Positions 1-10,100 of a stretch of 64,000 nucleotides of DNA are shown here, one piece after another; the stretch's first letter is position 1, and each line of letters begins with the position of its first letter. Source of the stretch: Lysinibacillus sp. FSL W8-0992 (GTDB lineage Bacteria > Bacillota > Bacilli > Bacillales_A > Planococcaceae); assembly GCF_038008685.1 (NCBI RefSeq), contig NZ_JBBOZQ010000001.1, positions 62,001-126,000 of the forward strand, written 5' to 3'. The notes under the pieces were generated by a model that was given only the letters and a program-made list of their open reading frames with translations, did no database searches and was not told the DNA's origin. A program made the translations under genes and the position numbers.

Positions 1-162
1 GTGGTAACAGTAATACTTTATTGGTTATACATACATTTTTTAGTTTTTTATATAGAGTTTTACCATCCAGCAATTAGTAGACAAGCGTTGCTTTTATGCG
101 GAAAATATACCATTTTACCCATGGGTATTGAGACTTTTTCCCTTCCATATATTTTTAGCTAA
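1..162 (+). CDS. C-terminal fragment of a hydrophobic protein (partial)
   Basis: Frame 1 is open from the first base to a TAA at 160-162, giving 53 codons. The residues are rich in Leu, Ile, Phe, Tyr and Trp at the start, which looks like the last membrane segment of an integral membrane protein. The gene would begin outside the window. I cannot name a family from so short a piece. It precedes a surface acylation pair on the same strand, so an envelope role is possible but is only a guess from position. Confidence 0.35.
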   Translation: MVTVILYWLYIHFLVFYIEFYHPAISRQALLLCGKYTILPMGIETFSLPYIFS

Positions 163-531
163 GACAATTTTCTCACTTAAAGGAATAGTGAACAAATCAT
201 GAATTTACGTTACAATAATATAGGTAATTTATTCATTAATTCCCTTGGAAAATTGGATTAAGATTTTATGGAAACCAGAATCTAGCGATAGTCACTATAT
301 TCTATTAAGAAATAATGGGCTTCAATCAGCGGTATAACTGGGTTTACAAGCAATTTACTTAGGGGCTATCGGGGGCTCCCACAGTTCTATTTGCGAATCA
401 CTTGGGGCTATCGTCGATTCACGACTTTCTTTTAGCGATTCTGCTCACGGTACCGGCATCTTCAAGGTTTTAACAGCGACCTCGGCAATTCGCTAAGTTC
501 TATCATTTACAGAGATGGGGATTTGACAGAA
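163..531. other. Non-coding stretch with a decayed 21-bp array
   Basis: There is no credible gene here. The first 200 bases are AT-rich. From about 367 to 493 the sequence shows a weak 21-bp rhythm related to the cleaner arrays elsewhere in the window. The ribosome site for the following gene (GAGATGGGG, 512-520) closes the region. I did not find a convincing sigma-A promoter. Confidence 0.5.
367..493 (+). repeat. Degenerate 21-bp tandem array, locus 1
   Basis: Successive units starting at 367, 388, 409, 430 and 451 keep 21-bp spacing, with TAT/TAC starts and remnants of the GCGATTC core, for example TATCGTCGATTCACGAC. The match decays after about 472. It is read as an old member of the family that is clean at 3175, 5502, 29746 and 30913. 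Confidence 0.55.
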
Positions 532-1956
532 ATGGTATTTAGTAGTCTTATTTTTTTATATGTCTTTTTGCCATTAGTAATGATTGTGTACTTCATCTCT
601 CCGAAGATGCTACGCAATACGATTTTACTGTTGGCTAGTTTGTTCTTTTACGCTTGGGGTGAACCGAAATATGTGCTTTTAATGATGCTGTCTATCGTGC
701 TCAACTATGTGCTAGGCATTGTCATCGAAAATACAGTTTCACAGTCTAAGAGAAAAACACTCCTTTGGTTAGTCATTGTTAGTAATTTAGCCATCTTAGG
801 CTATTACAAATACGCTGGCTTTTTCGTGGACATTATTAACAATTATTTGGCACAGCCAATTGAATGGCAGGCTGTTCCACTGCCAATCGGCATTTCATTT
901 TACACGTTCCAAGCACTTAGCTATGTTATCGATGTTTATCGCAAGGACGTAAAGGCACAGCGCAACTTTTTGGATTTATCACTTTTCATTACATTATTTC
1001 CACAGCTCGTTGCAGGCCCTATCGTTCGCTATCAAACGGTAGCTGAGCAAATAAAAAAACGTATCTCTACAGCAGACGATTGGATGATTGGGACGCGTCG
1101 CTTTGTACAAGGCTTAGCGAAAAAGGTACTTATCGCAAATCCAATGGGTGAAGTAGCCGATCACGTATTTAGCTTATCTGGTGGGGACTTAACAACTGGT
1201 ACTGCATGGATTGGAATTTTAGCGTACTCCCTACAAATCTACTTCGACTTCTCAGGCTATAGTGATATGGCAATTGGGTTAGCACGTATTTTTGGCTTTA
1301 AATTTGAAGAGAACTTTAACTATCCATATATAGCTCAATCTGTTACAGACTTCTGGCGTCGCTGGCACATCTCACTCAGCAGTTGGTTTAGAGACTATGT
1401 CTACTTCCCACTTGGTGGAAGTCGCGTTAGCCACGAATGGAAGTTATATCGTAATTTACTTGTTGTCTGGACACTAACCGGTTTTTGGCATGGTGCAAGC
1501 TGGACCTTTATGGCATGGGGCTTTTACTATGGAATATTAATTTGCTTGGAAAAATGGGTATTGTTGAAATGGTTGGAACGTATTCCACGTGTAGTCCGAC
1601 ATATGTATATTCTTATTATTGTCATGATTGGCTGGGTTTTCTTTAGAGCGAATGACTTTACATATGCATTTGCATTTATCAAAACGTTATTTGGGTTATC
1701 AGACGCAGCATTGTATAACTATGAAACGATTTTACTGACGAAGGATTATGCTATTTACTTTGTTATCGCTATTATATTTGCAATGCCAATCTATAAACTT
1801 TATCAAAATTGGAGCGAACAAAAAGCTACCGCTTCCCTATCATTTGACTGGGGGCTACGCATTACGCAAACAATTTACTATGGCGCTCTTTTGTTATTTA
1901 TCACGATGTTTTTAGTGAACGCAACACATAATCCATTCATTTACTTTAGATTTTAG
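532..1956 (+). CDS. MBOAT-family membrane O-acyltransferase (AlgI/DltB-like)
   Basis: Membrane-bound O-acyltransferase of about 474 residues, the usual size for AlgI-type proteins, which move acyl groups across the membrane onto an extracellular polymer. The protein is almost wholly transmembrane. It carries the family block TDFWRRWHISLSSW near residues 271-285 and the invariant histidine in TGFWHGASW near residue 320. The ATG at 532 is preferred over the upstream in-frame TTG at 523 because GAGATGGGG at 512-520 then has normal spacing. The next gene begins 10 bases after its stop and encodes a DHHW/AlgX-like protein, the standard partner of such acyltransferases. The polymer substrate is not visible from the sequence. 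Confidence 0.9.
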   Translation: MVFSSLIFLYVFLPLVMIVYFISPKMLRNTILLLASLFFYAWGEPKYVLLMMLSIVLNYVLGIVIENTVSQSKRKTLLWLVIVSNLAILGYYKYAGFFVDIINNYLAQPIEWQAVPLPIGISFYTFQALSYVIDVYRKDVKAQRNFLDLSLFITLFPQLVAGPIVRYQTVAEQIKKRISTADDWMIGTRRFVQGLAKKVLIANPMGEVADHVFSLSGGDLTTGTAWIGILAYSLQIYFDFSGYSDMAIGLARIFGFKFEENFNYPYIAQSVTDFWRRWHISLSSWFRDYVYFPLGGSRVSHEWKLYRNLLVVWTLTGFWHGASWTFMAWGFYYGILICLEKWVLLKWLERIPRVVRHMYILIIVMIGWVFFRANDFTYAFAFIKTLFGLSDAALYNYETILLTKDYAIYFVIAIIFAMPIYKLYQNWSEQKATASLSFDWGLRITQTIYYGALLLFITMFLVNATHNPFIYFRF

Positions 1957-1966
1957 GTGGGACATC

Positions 1967-3148
1967 ATGCGAAAAATACAAACGTTACTTTTACCAATTA
2001 CATTTTTTTGCATCATTTTCGGTGGCTTTGTCGTGCATGTATTAACAGTGGATCGTCCACAATCAGAGATGGAAAACCGACCATTAGAATCTGCCAACAT
2101 CACGCCAAGTCCACAGGAAATCTTCTCAGGACAATGGTCCAAACAGGTAGAATCTTATATTTCCGATCAATTTCCTGCTCGAGATACATGGATGCGCAAT
2201 TATGTTAACTTTCAACGTGTTGTGGGCAAAACTTATTTAAATGATAAGTACGCAGTAGATGATAAAAGCGGCTGGATCATTTCTAAACCAGCCGCAGCAA
2301 AAACTGAAGAAGAGCTAGCTTCCTTTGCCTCCGATTTAAAACGTTTAAGCGAAGGGCTAGCCGAAAAAAATATTCCGTTTACATTTTACTCACTACCAGC
2401 TAAGGCAACCTACTCTCGTGAGCCAAGTCCAAGCTTTATGCCTGAAGATGCTGGTATTGCCAACAACACCAAACTGCACGAACTTGTCACAACTGCTGGT
2501 GTAGACAATATCCGTCTATATGATGAAATGAAGGACGACTTTTCTGCAGAGCGCAACTTCTTTAAAACAGATCATCACTGGACAATACAAGGTGCATACT
2601 CTGGCTACGAAGCACTTATCAATACACTAAGCAAACGACTTAGCGAGACGATACCAACAATTCCATTTGATGAGGCCAATACAGTTTGCTTACCAAATAA
2701 ATTCGCCGGCTCTTGGAATAAAATACTGTATATGACCGTGTATAATAATGAAAAAATTTGCTACAACGAGCCCGCTTCGTTCGCAACGCAATTTACTATT
2801 TACGACGGTACGATTGAAGGTGGGGTCACTGCACCATACGAAGCAGTATACGGTCGCGCAAAACAGATGAGTCCCGATGCAGTCGTGAACTACGCTGAAG
2901 CATACAGCCGCGACTTTGCTGAGCTCACAATCGTCAATAAAAATTATGACAGCGACAAACATCTCGTCGTCATTAAAGATTCATACTTTAACACCATCCA
3001 ATTTCACGTAGCAAGTCACTTTAAAACCGTAACAATTTTAGACTTACGTTATTTGGATAAGGACATCATTTCATACTTACAAAACATGCAACCAGATTAT
3101 GTCGTCCTTGCCTATAACGATCGCAATCTAAAACTAATGCCGGAATAA
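1967..3148 (+). CDS. DHHW / AlgX-AlgJ-like surface O-acetylation protein
   Basis: Protein of 393 residues with one N-terminal membrane anchor (about residues 8-28) and an extracellular SGNH-hydrolase-like body. The diagnostic motif TDHHWTIQGAY sits near residues 199-210. Members of this family accept acyl groups exported by an MBOAT partner and place them on a surface or wall polysaccharide. It follows the MBOAT gene by 10 bases with a good ribosome site (AGGTGGGAC), so the two are almost certainly one operon. The operon ends at the bidirectional hairpin at 3321-3347. The acetylated polymer is unknown. Confidence 0.85.
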   Translation: MRKIQTLLLPITFFCIIFGGFVVHVLTVDRPQSEMENRPLESANITPSPQEIFSGQWSKQVESYISDQFPARDTWMRNYVNFQRVVGKTYLNDKYAVDDKSGWIISKPAAAKTEEELASFASDLKRLSEGLAEKNIPFTFYSLPAKATYSREPSPSFMPEDAGIANNTKLHELVTTAGVDNIRLYDEMKDDFSAERNFFKTDHHWTIQGAYSGYEALINTLSKRLSETIPTIPFDEANTVCLPNKFAGSWNKILYMTVYNNEKICYNEPASFATQFTIYDGTIEGGVTAPYEAVYGRAKQMSPDAVVNYAEAYSRDFAELTIVNKNYDSDKHLVVIKDSYFNTIQFHVASHFKTVTILDLRYLDKDIISYLQNMQPDYVVLAYNDRNLKLMPE

Positions 3149-3174
3149 GCTTCATTGTTCGACTCGCTCATTTA

Positions 3175-3304
3175 TAGCGGCGATTGCTGCTGGGTTACCG
3201 GCGATTCATGGAGTTCTATCGGCGATTCCTGTCGGGCTACCGGCGATGCTCCAAGTTCTATCGGCGATTTCCTCCAGTTTACCGGCGATACTCCGAGTTC
3301 TATC
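3175..3304 (+). repeat. 21-bp tandem array, locus 2
   Basis: Six exact 21-bp units start at 3175, 3196, 3217, 3238, 3259 and 3280, with a truncated seventh at 3301. Each opens TAC/TAT/TAG then CGGCGAT, followed by a variable half. TACCGG and TATCGG starts alternate. The array fills the space between two convergent genes and ends just before their shared terminator. Short ORFs through it arise because the unit length is a multiple of three. Confidence 0.9.
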
Positions 3305-3320
3305 GAATATATAAATTAAG

Positions 3321-3347
3321 AAAAGCCGAATACTTTATTCGGCTTTT
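3321..3347. terminator. Bidirectional terminator between convergent genes
   Basis: Perfect stem AAAAGCCGAATA with its complement around a 3-base loop, A-rich on the left and T-rich on the right, so it can act in both directions. It serves the DHHW gene (+) and the LysR gene (-), whose stop codon is at 3349-3351. Confidence 0.85.
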
Positions 3348-3348
3348 C

Positions 3349-4245
3349 TTATCTATAATTTTTATTATTAATTTCTATAAAAGCTTGAATCATATGTTGA
3401 CGGAATTGCTTTGATACATATGAATACTTTTTGTTTTTTAACCAAGCGAAACCTACCATTTGATAGCAGTGGCTATTTTTCAAGCGAATGATTTTAGTAT
3501 TCGCTAGTTGTTCACCTAAAAATGAATACTGCGGATAAAATGTAATCCCTTGTCCTTCATTAACAAGTTGTAAAACAATCGACATTTCCGTTCCTTCAAA
3601 TACTATGTTTGGTGTAAACCCCGCTTGTAAACAGCATTTTTCAAACATACTAATAGATTCTAATCCAGATTTATATCCTATAAAACGTTCGTCTTTTGCT
3701 TCTAGTAAATCAATTTCATCAAATTGTGCAAGTCTATGATTTTTAGGAACAATCAAATCTAATCGTTCCTTTAAAACAGGAAGCCATTCAATATCAGTTC
3801 CTATAATCGGTGTATTGGAAACACACAACTCAATTTCCCCACTAATTAGTCGTTCCTTTGCTACTGAATCAGGGAGAATGGATTGCTGAATTCGAATATT
3901 CGGTCTACGATCATAGAAACTTCTAAATATGGGCGGTAGGATTGTAGAGCTCATCACACTAATCGATACACGATCTTCCTCTATATCTGCCATTTCTAGT
4001 ACTTCTTCATGTGCCTCTTGTAAGATTTTTAATGCTCTCTCTACTTCCTGCGCATAATACTTTCCATAACGATTCAAACGAATTTTCTTACCATTTCGAT
4101 CGAATAAAGGGACACCTACTTCATCTTCTAATTTGGCAATCGTTTTACTTAATGATGACTGTGTAATATTTAAAGAAAGTGCAGATTGAGACATATGCTC
4201 CGTCCTCGCCACAGCTAAAAAGTATTGTAACTGTAAAAGTTGCAT
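3349..4245 (-). CDS. LysR-family transcriptional regulator
   Basis: A 298-residue protein of standard LysR length. Residues 1-60 form the winged helix-turn-helix, with the recognition segment around SALSLNITQSSLSKTIAKLE; residues from about 90 onward form the periplasmic-binding-like effector domain. It is divergent from the zinc alcohol dehydrogenase gene with 122 bases between starts, the classic arrangement in which a LysR protein controls its neighbour. I infer that it regulates the dehydrogenase in response to an aromatic or related alcohol, but the effector cannot be read from the sequence. Confidence 0.88.
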   Translation of the reverse strand: MQLLQLQYFLAVARTEHMSQSALSLNITQSSLSKTIAKLEDEVGVPLFDRNGKKIRLNRYGKYYAQEVERALKILQEAHEEVLEMADIEEDRVSISVMSSTILPPIFRSFYDRRPNIRIQQSILPDSVAKERLISGEIELCVSNTPIIGTDIEWLPVLKERLDLIVPKNHRLAQFDEIDLLEAKDERFIGYKSGLESISMFEKCCLQAGFTPNIVFEGTEMSIVLQLVNEGQGITFYPQYSFLGEQLANTKIIRLKNSHCYQMVGFAWLKNKKYSYVSKQFRQHMIQAFIEINNKNYR

Positions 4246-4367
4246 AGTATTTCCCCTTATGAATCATAATGAATATAGATATAGATTTGAATATATTGTA
4301 GCGATATTTGCAAACGATTACAATGATAGCGAATTTCAATAATCTGTACTAAAGGGAGAATGAATAT

Positions 4368-5456
4368 ATGAAAATTAAAGCAGCAGTTACGCCTGGTCAA
4401 GGGCAAGATTTTATTATTGAAGAAGTAGAACTAGCAGGTCCAAAAGCGAATGAAGTGTTAGTGAAAATTGTTAGTACAGGTGTTTGCCATACAGATGCTG
4501 TTGCACGTGATGCCGCAATCGCCCCACTACCTGCTGTTCTTGGACATGAAGGAGCAGGAATTATTGAAGAAGTCGGTGAAGGTGTAACTCGTTTAGAAAA
4601 AGGTGATCACGTTGTACTTTCATTTGCGCATTGTGGACATTGTGATAACTGTTTAACAGGTCACCCAACAGTTTGTGAAACATTCAACGATTTAAACTTC
4701 GGCGGTACACATGATGATTACACACATCGTTTATCTAAAGATGGCCAGCCACTTTCAACATTTTTCGGTCAATCTTCGTTCGGTACTTATGCAATCTCAC
4801 ATGAGCGTAATGTTGTCAAAGTAGATAAAGATGTGGATTTAGCATTACTCGGACCTTTAGGCTGCGGTATTCAAACAGGTGCAGGTACTGTTTTAAATAA
4901 AATCAAACCAGAGTTTGGCTCAACAATTGCTATTTATGGTGCTGGTCCTGTAGGTTTAAGTGCGATTATGGCTGCAAAAATAGTAGGCTGTAAAACAATT
5001 ATTGCTGTCGATGTACACGATTCACGCTTAGAATTAGCTAATGAGCTAGGTGCAACACATACATTTAACGGAACAAAAGTAGATGTTGTAAAAGAAATTA
5101 AACAATTAACAAATGGCGGTTCAAAATACGCAGTCGATACAACAGGCGTTCCTCCAGTAGTTCGCCAATGTTTACAAGCGCTACGTCCCCTAGGCGTAGC
5201 AGCAGTAGTTGGTGTAACACCAGAAATGACTATCGATGTGCACAATGATATCATGGCTGAAGGTAAAACAATGATGGGTGTCATTGAAGGTGATTCCGTA
5301 CCAAATGTATTTATCCCTCAATTAGTGGACTACTATAAAGCTGGCCAATTCCCATTCGATAAATTGGTGAAGTTCTATGACTTTGACCAAATCAATGAAG
5401 CATTTTTAGCATCAAAAAGTGGCGAGGCAATTAAACCGATTTTGCGAATACAATAA
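4368..5456 (+). CDS. Zinc-dependent NAD alcohol dehydrogenase, aryl-alcohol type
   Basis: Medium-chain dehydrogenase/reductase of 362 residues. The catalytic zinc site shows GVCHTDA near residue 38 and GHEGAG near residue 61. The structural zinc site is the four-cysteine cluster CGHCDNCLTGHPTVC near residues 88-104. The Rossmann fold is at about 185-215 (YGAGPVGLS), and the following AVDVHDSR with an acidic residue favours NAD over NADP. The overall pattern resembles benzyl/aryl-alcohol dehydrogenases of the XylB type, which interconvert alcohols and aldehydes. The exact substrate is uncertain. It is transcribed away from the LysR gene and followed by a repeat array and terminator. Confidence 0.88.
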   Translation: MKIKAAVTPGQGQDFIIEEVELAGPKANEVLVKIVSTGVCHTDAVARDAAIAPLPAVLGHEGAGIIEEVGEGVTRLEKGDHVVLSFAHCGHCDNCLTGHPTVCETFNDLNFGGTHDDYTHRLSKDGQPLSTFFGQSSFGTYAISHERNVVKVDKDVDLALLGPLGCGIQTGAGTVLNKIKPEFGSTIAIYGAGPVGLSAIMAAKIVGCKTIIAVDVHDSRLELANELGATHTFNGTKVDVVKEIKQLTNGGSKYAVDTTGVPPVVRQCLQALRPLGVAAVVGVTPEMTIDVHNDIMAEGKTMMGVIEGDSVPNVFIPQLVDYYKAGQFPFDKLVKFYDFDQINEAFLASKSGEAIKPILRIQ

Positions 5457-5479
5457 TGTTTCAGTGCTTGCTCGGGGTT

Positions 5480-5812
5480 TAATGGCGAATTTGCATGAGT
5501 TTAGTGGCGATTCACACAGGGTTGTTGGCGTTTCACTCTAGTTTAGTGGCGATTCGCGCAGGGGTGTTGGCGTTTCACTCGATTCTACCGGCGTTTCTCA
5601 CAGGGCTACCGGCGTTTCACTTGAGGCTACCGGCGTTTCACTCGAGGCTACCGGCGTTTTACTCGGGTCTACCGGCGATTTACTCGAGGCTACCGGCGTT
5701 TCACTCAGGTCTACCGGCGATTTACTCGAGGCTACCGGCGTTTCACTCGAGTCTACAGGCGATTTACTCGAAGCTACAGGCGTTTCACTTGAGGCTACCG
5801 GGGTTTCTCTCC
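5480..5812 (+). repeat. 21-bp tandem array, locus 3 (about 15 units)
   Basis: From 5502 onward units recur exactly every 21 bases (5502, 5523, 5544 and so on to 5796). The typical unit is TACCGGCG, then TTTCACTC or ATTTACTC, then GAGGC. Early units read TAGTGGCG/TGTTGGCG and late ones TACCGGCG, so the array is graded. A looser unit lies at 5480. GTTT and GATT versions partly alternate, giving a 42-bp super-period in places. The array occupies the gap between two convergent genes, directly before their terminator. Confidence 0.92.
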
Positions 5813-5821
5813 CCTACAAAC

Positions 5822-5860
5822 AAAAAAGCAGTGATTTCTACTATAGAAATCACTGCTTTT
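5822..5860. terminator. Bidirectional terminator
   Basis: Long perfect stem AAAGCAGTGATTTCTA with its complement around a 3-base loop. It is flanked by A and T runs, so it can stop both the alcohol dehydrogenase (+) and acyltransferase (-) transcripts. It overlaps the acyltransferase stop codon. Confidence 0.85.
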
Positions 5861-6857
5861 ACCGTTTCTTTAGTTTTCCGACAATCCATTGACTAAATGG
5901 TAGGTATGACAGTAGCTTTGTCAGCCCAATACAAACAACAAGCGTCCACAGCATAAGCAGTGGAACACGCATCAGTGTGCTATCAAAATGCGCCACGAAC
6001 CAGCTTGTTGAAAGGCGTAAAACCTCCCAATGGATGAGGTAAATCATAAATGCATATTGACTAATTATCCGTACAACTTTCGTCGATGGTATTAACTGTC
6101 CCCAAGCAATCACACAAAGTACAACACTTACGACAAGTGGCACTAAATCGAGCCGTCTCGAGTGTACATCTATGTAACCAAGTTGCACACGAATATATAA
6201 GAACAGCGCAGATAGTATGACAAAAACAACGGTCGCTCCGCGATACTTCTTTGCCAGCACGGCTAATTGTTCATAATAAACACCTATCGCATATGCTACA
6301 GCAAAATAACCGAGCCAACCCGTAAACAGTAAGCGTATAACCATCACATTGTCCTCAAATATTGGATACGGCAATAAAATGATTGCATGATGCACAAGTG
6401 TAATCAATACACTAATGGGTAAAAACCACGCAATTGACCACTTGAAACGCTTCATCAGCGCAATCACCATATACAGCTGCATAATGACTACGACAAACCA
6501 GCCAACAAACTCGCCAGACACAACATTGTGATAATACTTATCCCATAGCAAGCCCTTCTGGTAAATTGACTCAACCAATAACGCATCTAAAAAAGCCCAC
6601 ACTAAAAAAGGCACAAAAATATATTGAATGCGACTCGACCAAAAATTAGTCGGTAGCTTTTCACGATAACGATTCGACAATATTAAAATGGATAACACAA
6701 TAAACGTCGGTGTTGCATAGCAAAGCGCAATTCGTAAAAACAAATACAACGGTTGCTCAGGTTCTGCCCCAACCTCCATAATAACCCACGATGATGTATG
6801 CAATAGTAAAATGGATAGACATGCCACCACACGTAGTAAATCCCACTCTTTAATCAC
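5859..6857 (-). CDS. Acyltransferase-3 family membrane protein
   Basis: A 332-residue polytopic protein with about ten hydrophobic helices. The start WDLLRVVACLSILLLHTSS holds the family RxxA(C)..H pattern, with the conserved histidine near residue 20. Such proteins (OatA, WecH and related) move acetyl groups to surface sugars or peptidoglycan. There is no C-terminal SGNH domain, unlike OatA, so it probably acts on a lipid-linked or secreted glycan. It stands alone on the minus strand. The substrate is unknown. Confidence 0.78.
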   Translation of the reverse strand: MIKEWDLLRVVACLSILLLHTSSWVIMEVGAEPEQPLYLFLRIALCYATPTFIVLSILILSNRYREKLPTNFWSSRIQYIFVPFLVWAFLDALLVESIYQKGLLWDKYYHNVVSGEFVGWFVVVIMQLYMVIALMKRFKWSIAWFLPISVLITLVHHAIILLPYPIFEDNVMVIRLLFTGWLGYFAVAYAIGVYYEQLAVLAKKYRGATVVFVILSALFLYIRVQLGYIDVHSRRLDLVPLVVSVVLCVIAWGQLIPSTKVVRIISQYAFMIYLIHWEVLRLSTSWFVAHFDSTLMRVPLLMLWTLVVCIGLTKLLSYLPFSQWIVGKLKKR

Positions 6858-7087
6858 TACAACATTCTCCTAGTACTTTATATCTCTATTAAGCATGTCA
6901 TAGAATGTCGATTAATGCAATGGTCGTACTTGGCATCTACTACAGCAAGCTTTTTAACTCATTTCCCAATGTTTTCGTTTAGGATAGCAAATATGAAAAA
7001 ATTTGAGTCTCTCCATATCTTCCAAAAGATTTGGATTTATAATTTTTTACCCATATAACAGTCAGGTACTTGTCCTAAAAAACTAAA

Positions 7088-7117
7088 AGCCCACTTCACA
7101 TCCAATTGAAGTGGGCT
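7088..7117 (-). terminator. Terminator of the large nuclease gene
   Basis: Stem AGCCCACTTCA paired with TGAAGTGGGCT; read on the minus strand it is followed by TTTTAGTTTTTT. It lies about 18 bases after the nuclease stop. The rest of the 278-base gap up to 6858 shows no gene. Confidence 0.85.
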
Positions 7118-7135
7118 ACCAATATATTATTCTGA

Positions 7136-10100
7136 TTAATTCGCCATCTGTAATGCCGTTTTTTTACCATAAATCGTTTCTACCCATTCCGGGTGGTCGA
7201 TAAATGGATTGCGATTACCTTGAACTTCATAGATTCTGTCGTTTCTTCGTTTTTCAAATTCATCTACGGGATCTTGTAGATGCCATTGTAAAAGGACAGA
7301 AAGTTTACCATGGTTAGGGGCTGTCCCATTATTAACTTTTTCATTTAATTCAAGGTCAACTTTATCGCCTGGCTCATAACGAGTTGCCATATAAAATAAG
7401 ATACGTGCTACATCACCTTTTACATTATTAGGCGGCTCGAATGAATCCGAATCTTTCAAGCAACCATTACAACCCGACACTGGACTACCACCATTGTCAA
7501 AATCTAAATTTCCTCTCGAGCTATTCACTGAAACATCTGTAGGGCGTAAATGATGAATATCTGTTCCTGGTCCATTGCTCGTTCCAAAATTACCATGTGA
7601 TTTTGCCCACGTATGCTCTCTGTTCCAGTTTCCTACTTTACCGCCATTGTTTGATTTAGGGCTTGATTTCCCAGAGTAAAATAACAGTACATTATTTAAA
7701 TTATTTGGATCTTCATCTGTATATCTTAATGCCTCCCAAGCATCATCATATGACAGTACCTTTTGTTTAGAAATGATATCGTGAAGGGCTTTTTTTAGCG
7801 CTTGACCTTCTTTGTCATAGGCAGCTGCATAATAGTCGTTAGCGTTTACTGTAACACTAAAAATGGCAGTGACACTTTTCTTACCATCGGATGCCGTAAC
7901 GCCAACAATGTGACTACCTTCTTCTAAATTCAGCGTTAATATTTTACCGTTTACAGTACCTTTTGTAGCTGTAAATGTCAGTGTGTCATTATCCGGATCA
8001 GCGAAATGTTCCGTTAAATCAATTGTAATTGCCGTTCCTATAGCTACTGTTTTATTTGGAATAGGATTTTTAACGACGGGTTGCTTGTTTTCAGAAGGTA
8101 AAGAAGGATCCACAATGGGATCCCCTTTAGAATTCGTAAATTTAATTTGTTCAAGCGTTGCACCATTCTTCAGTTCAATCAATTTTAAGTCGATATTGTC
8201 GGCGCCTCTAATTTCACTTACATTTTTACCGTCAATCGTGATCTTTTTAAAGGTATTGCCTTTTAAGTCAACAATGGCACCTGATTGATCTGGATTGATG
8301 ATAACATTTGTCGTTTTAAAGCCCTCACCGTGAAGCTCAGTATAGTTCCCTTTCAGGAATACGCCTTCAGAAATAACAGATTTAGCATCTAAATGTAATG
8401 CCACACTAGGCTTTGTGATTGTTAATTTGTTTGTTTTAAAGTTTGTTAAATTATAAGTGATCTCAGCTTCAATCGGTTCAACAGTAGAACCTTTTTTCAA
8501 GTCAATTTGCACCATTACAGGGTCATGGTCACTTGCACGTCCTGCCATATCTGTAAAGTCCGCATTAATATGAAGAATATCAATGATTGTATTGTCTTTA
8601 AGGTTATTAGAAACTAAAATATGATCTAATACTTGCGAATTCCCTTGATATAAATACGTGTAACGATCAGCGTCTTCTGCTTTATTGATCATATTTGTCA
8701 TCTCAGCACCTTCATGAATCTTAAGAGCTTCAGCAAATTGATAGTCGTTAAAATCACCTAAAGATACAATGTTTGCATCTGCATTTTTTGATTTAATGTC
8801 TTTAACAAAGTTATTTACAATCGTTGCGATTTTTTTACGTTGCACTTCACTTCCATAAACCGGTGGCTGTTTTGCTCCGAATAATGGCGTGTCACCAGAT
8901 TTAGAATTCCAGTGGTTAGCGATAACGACCACATCTTCACCTTGGAATTCAAATTGTGCAGCTAACGGTTTACGGCTACTATTAAATGCTTCATTCGTAG
9001 GATCAATTCGACCTGGATTTAGCGTTAATTTACCGTTTTGATAACTAACGGCAGTAGTCGCATCGCCTGCTGGGATACCTTCCTTCAACTTCACTCTTTC
9101 TGGATTGTAAAGGAATCCAACACGAATATTTGCGTTTGGTGCACCACCGTCTGCATTATTCACCGGGTCAATATTGACATACTTATACTCAACGCCACTT
9201 GCAGCTTTAATGGCATCAATCAATCGTTTATAACTTTGATCTGCTTTCGAATCACCAGTCGATTCGCCGTTATTATCTTGTACTTCCGTAACCCCTACAA
9301 TATCCGGCGTTTTCATATCGACACCGATTGCGCGTGCTAATTTACGTGCTTTATCATCTGACGTCGACGTTTTATTATTCGAGAAGTTTTCTAGGTTATA
9401 GGATGCAATTGTTAACTTATCATCCGCTTTAACAATCTTTGTTGTCTCAGGTTTTGCATTCCCTTTTACATGTGCTTGTTTCATCTCATCTAATGGCACA
9501 TAGATTTTAAAGTTTTGATAAGAGTAGCCAACGATACCCGTAATAGGTCCCTTAAACTTATCACCTGTTGCAACTTCGAAATCACGAGCAGTTCCGTTTG
9601 GTTCTAATCTGAATTGAATACGATTTGGGTTTGTCTTCCCTTCCTCATACAAGACGCCACCATGAAGTGTATTCGTTGGTTCACTTTCTAAAACCGTCAC
9701 TAAATCCCCATGTTCCTGTGGAGAGACAGCTTTGACATCGCCTACTTCCACACGCATACCTTCAATACTTTCCCAAAAATCAATGGCATCAATTGTCGGG
9801 TTGAATATTTGAAGATTGTCACTATCAATTTTGCTAAATGACATTTTTAATTTATCAATTTGAATGGCTTTCGGTAATGCTACGCTACTCTTTATTTTTT
9901 CTACTTTGCCACCTTGATCATTACGAACATTGATTTGCGTTGTTTTTAAATCTGTTTGGTTGGCGTCACTATAGCCATCGTACGCAAATTCATCTACTTT
10001 ACCTGTTACAGATACTAAATCACCTACTTGAATCGGCCAAGCATTTTTCCCACTATAAAGTAAGATTGCTTCAGATGTATTTGGATTATTATCCGCCAAT

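Noticed and set aside
5495..5896. 133-residue repetitive ORF (LPAFHSR-type heptads)
   Set aside because: It is the translation of the 21-bp array at locus 3, running into the bidirectional terminator. No ribosome site is seen.
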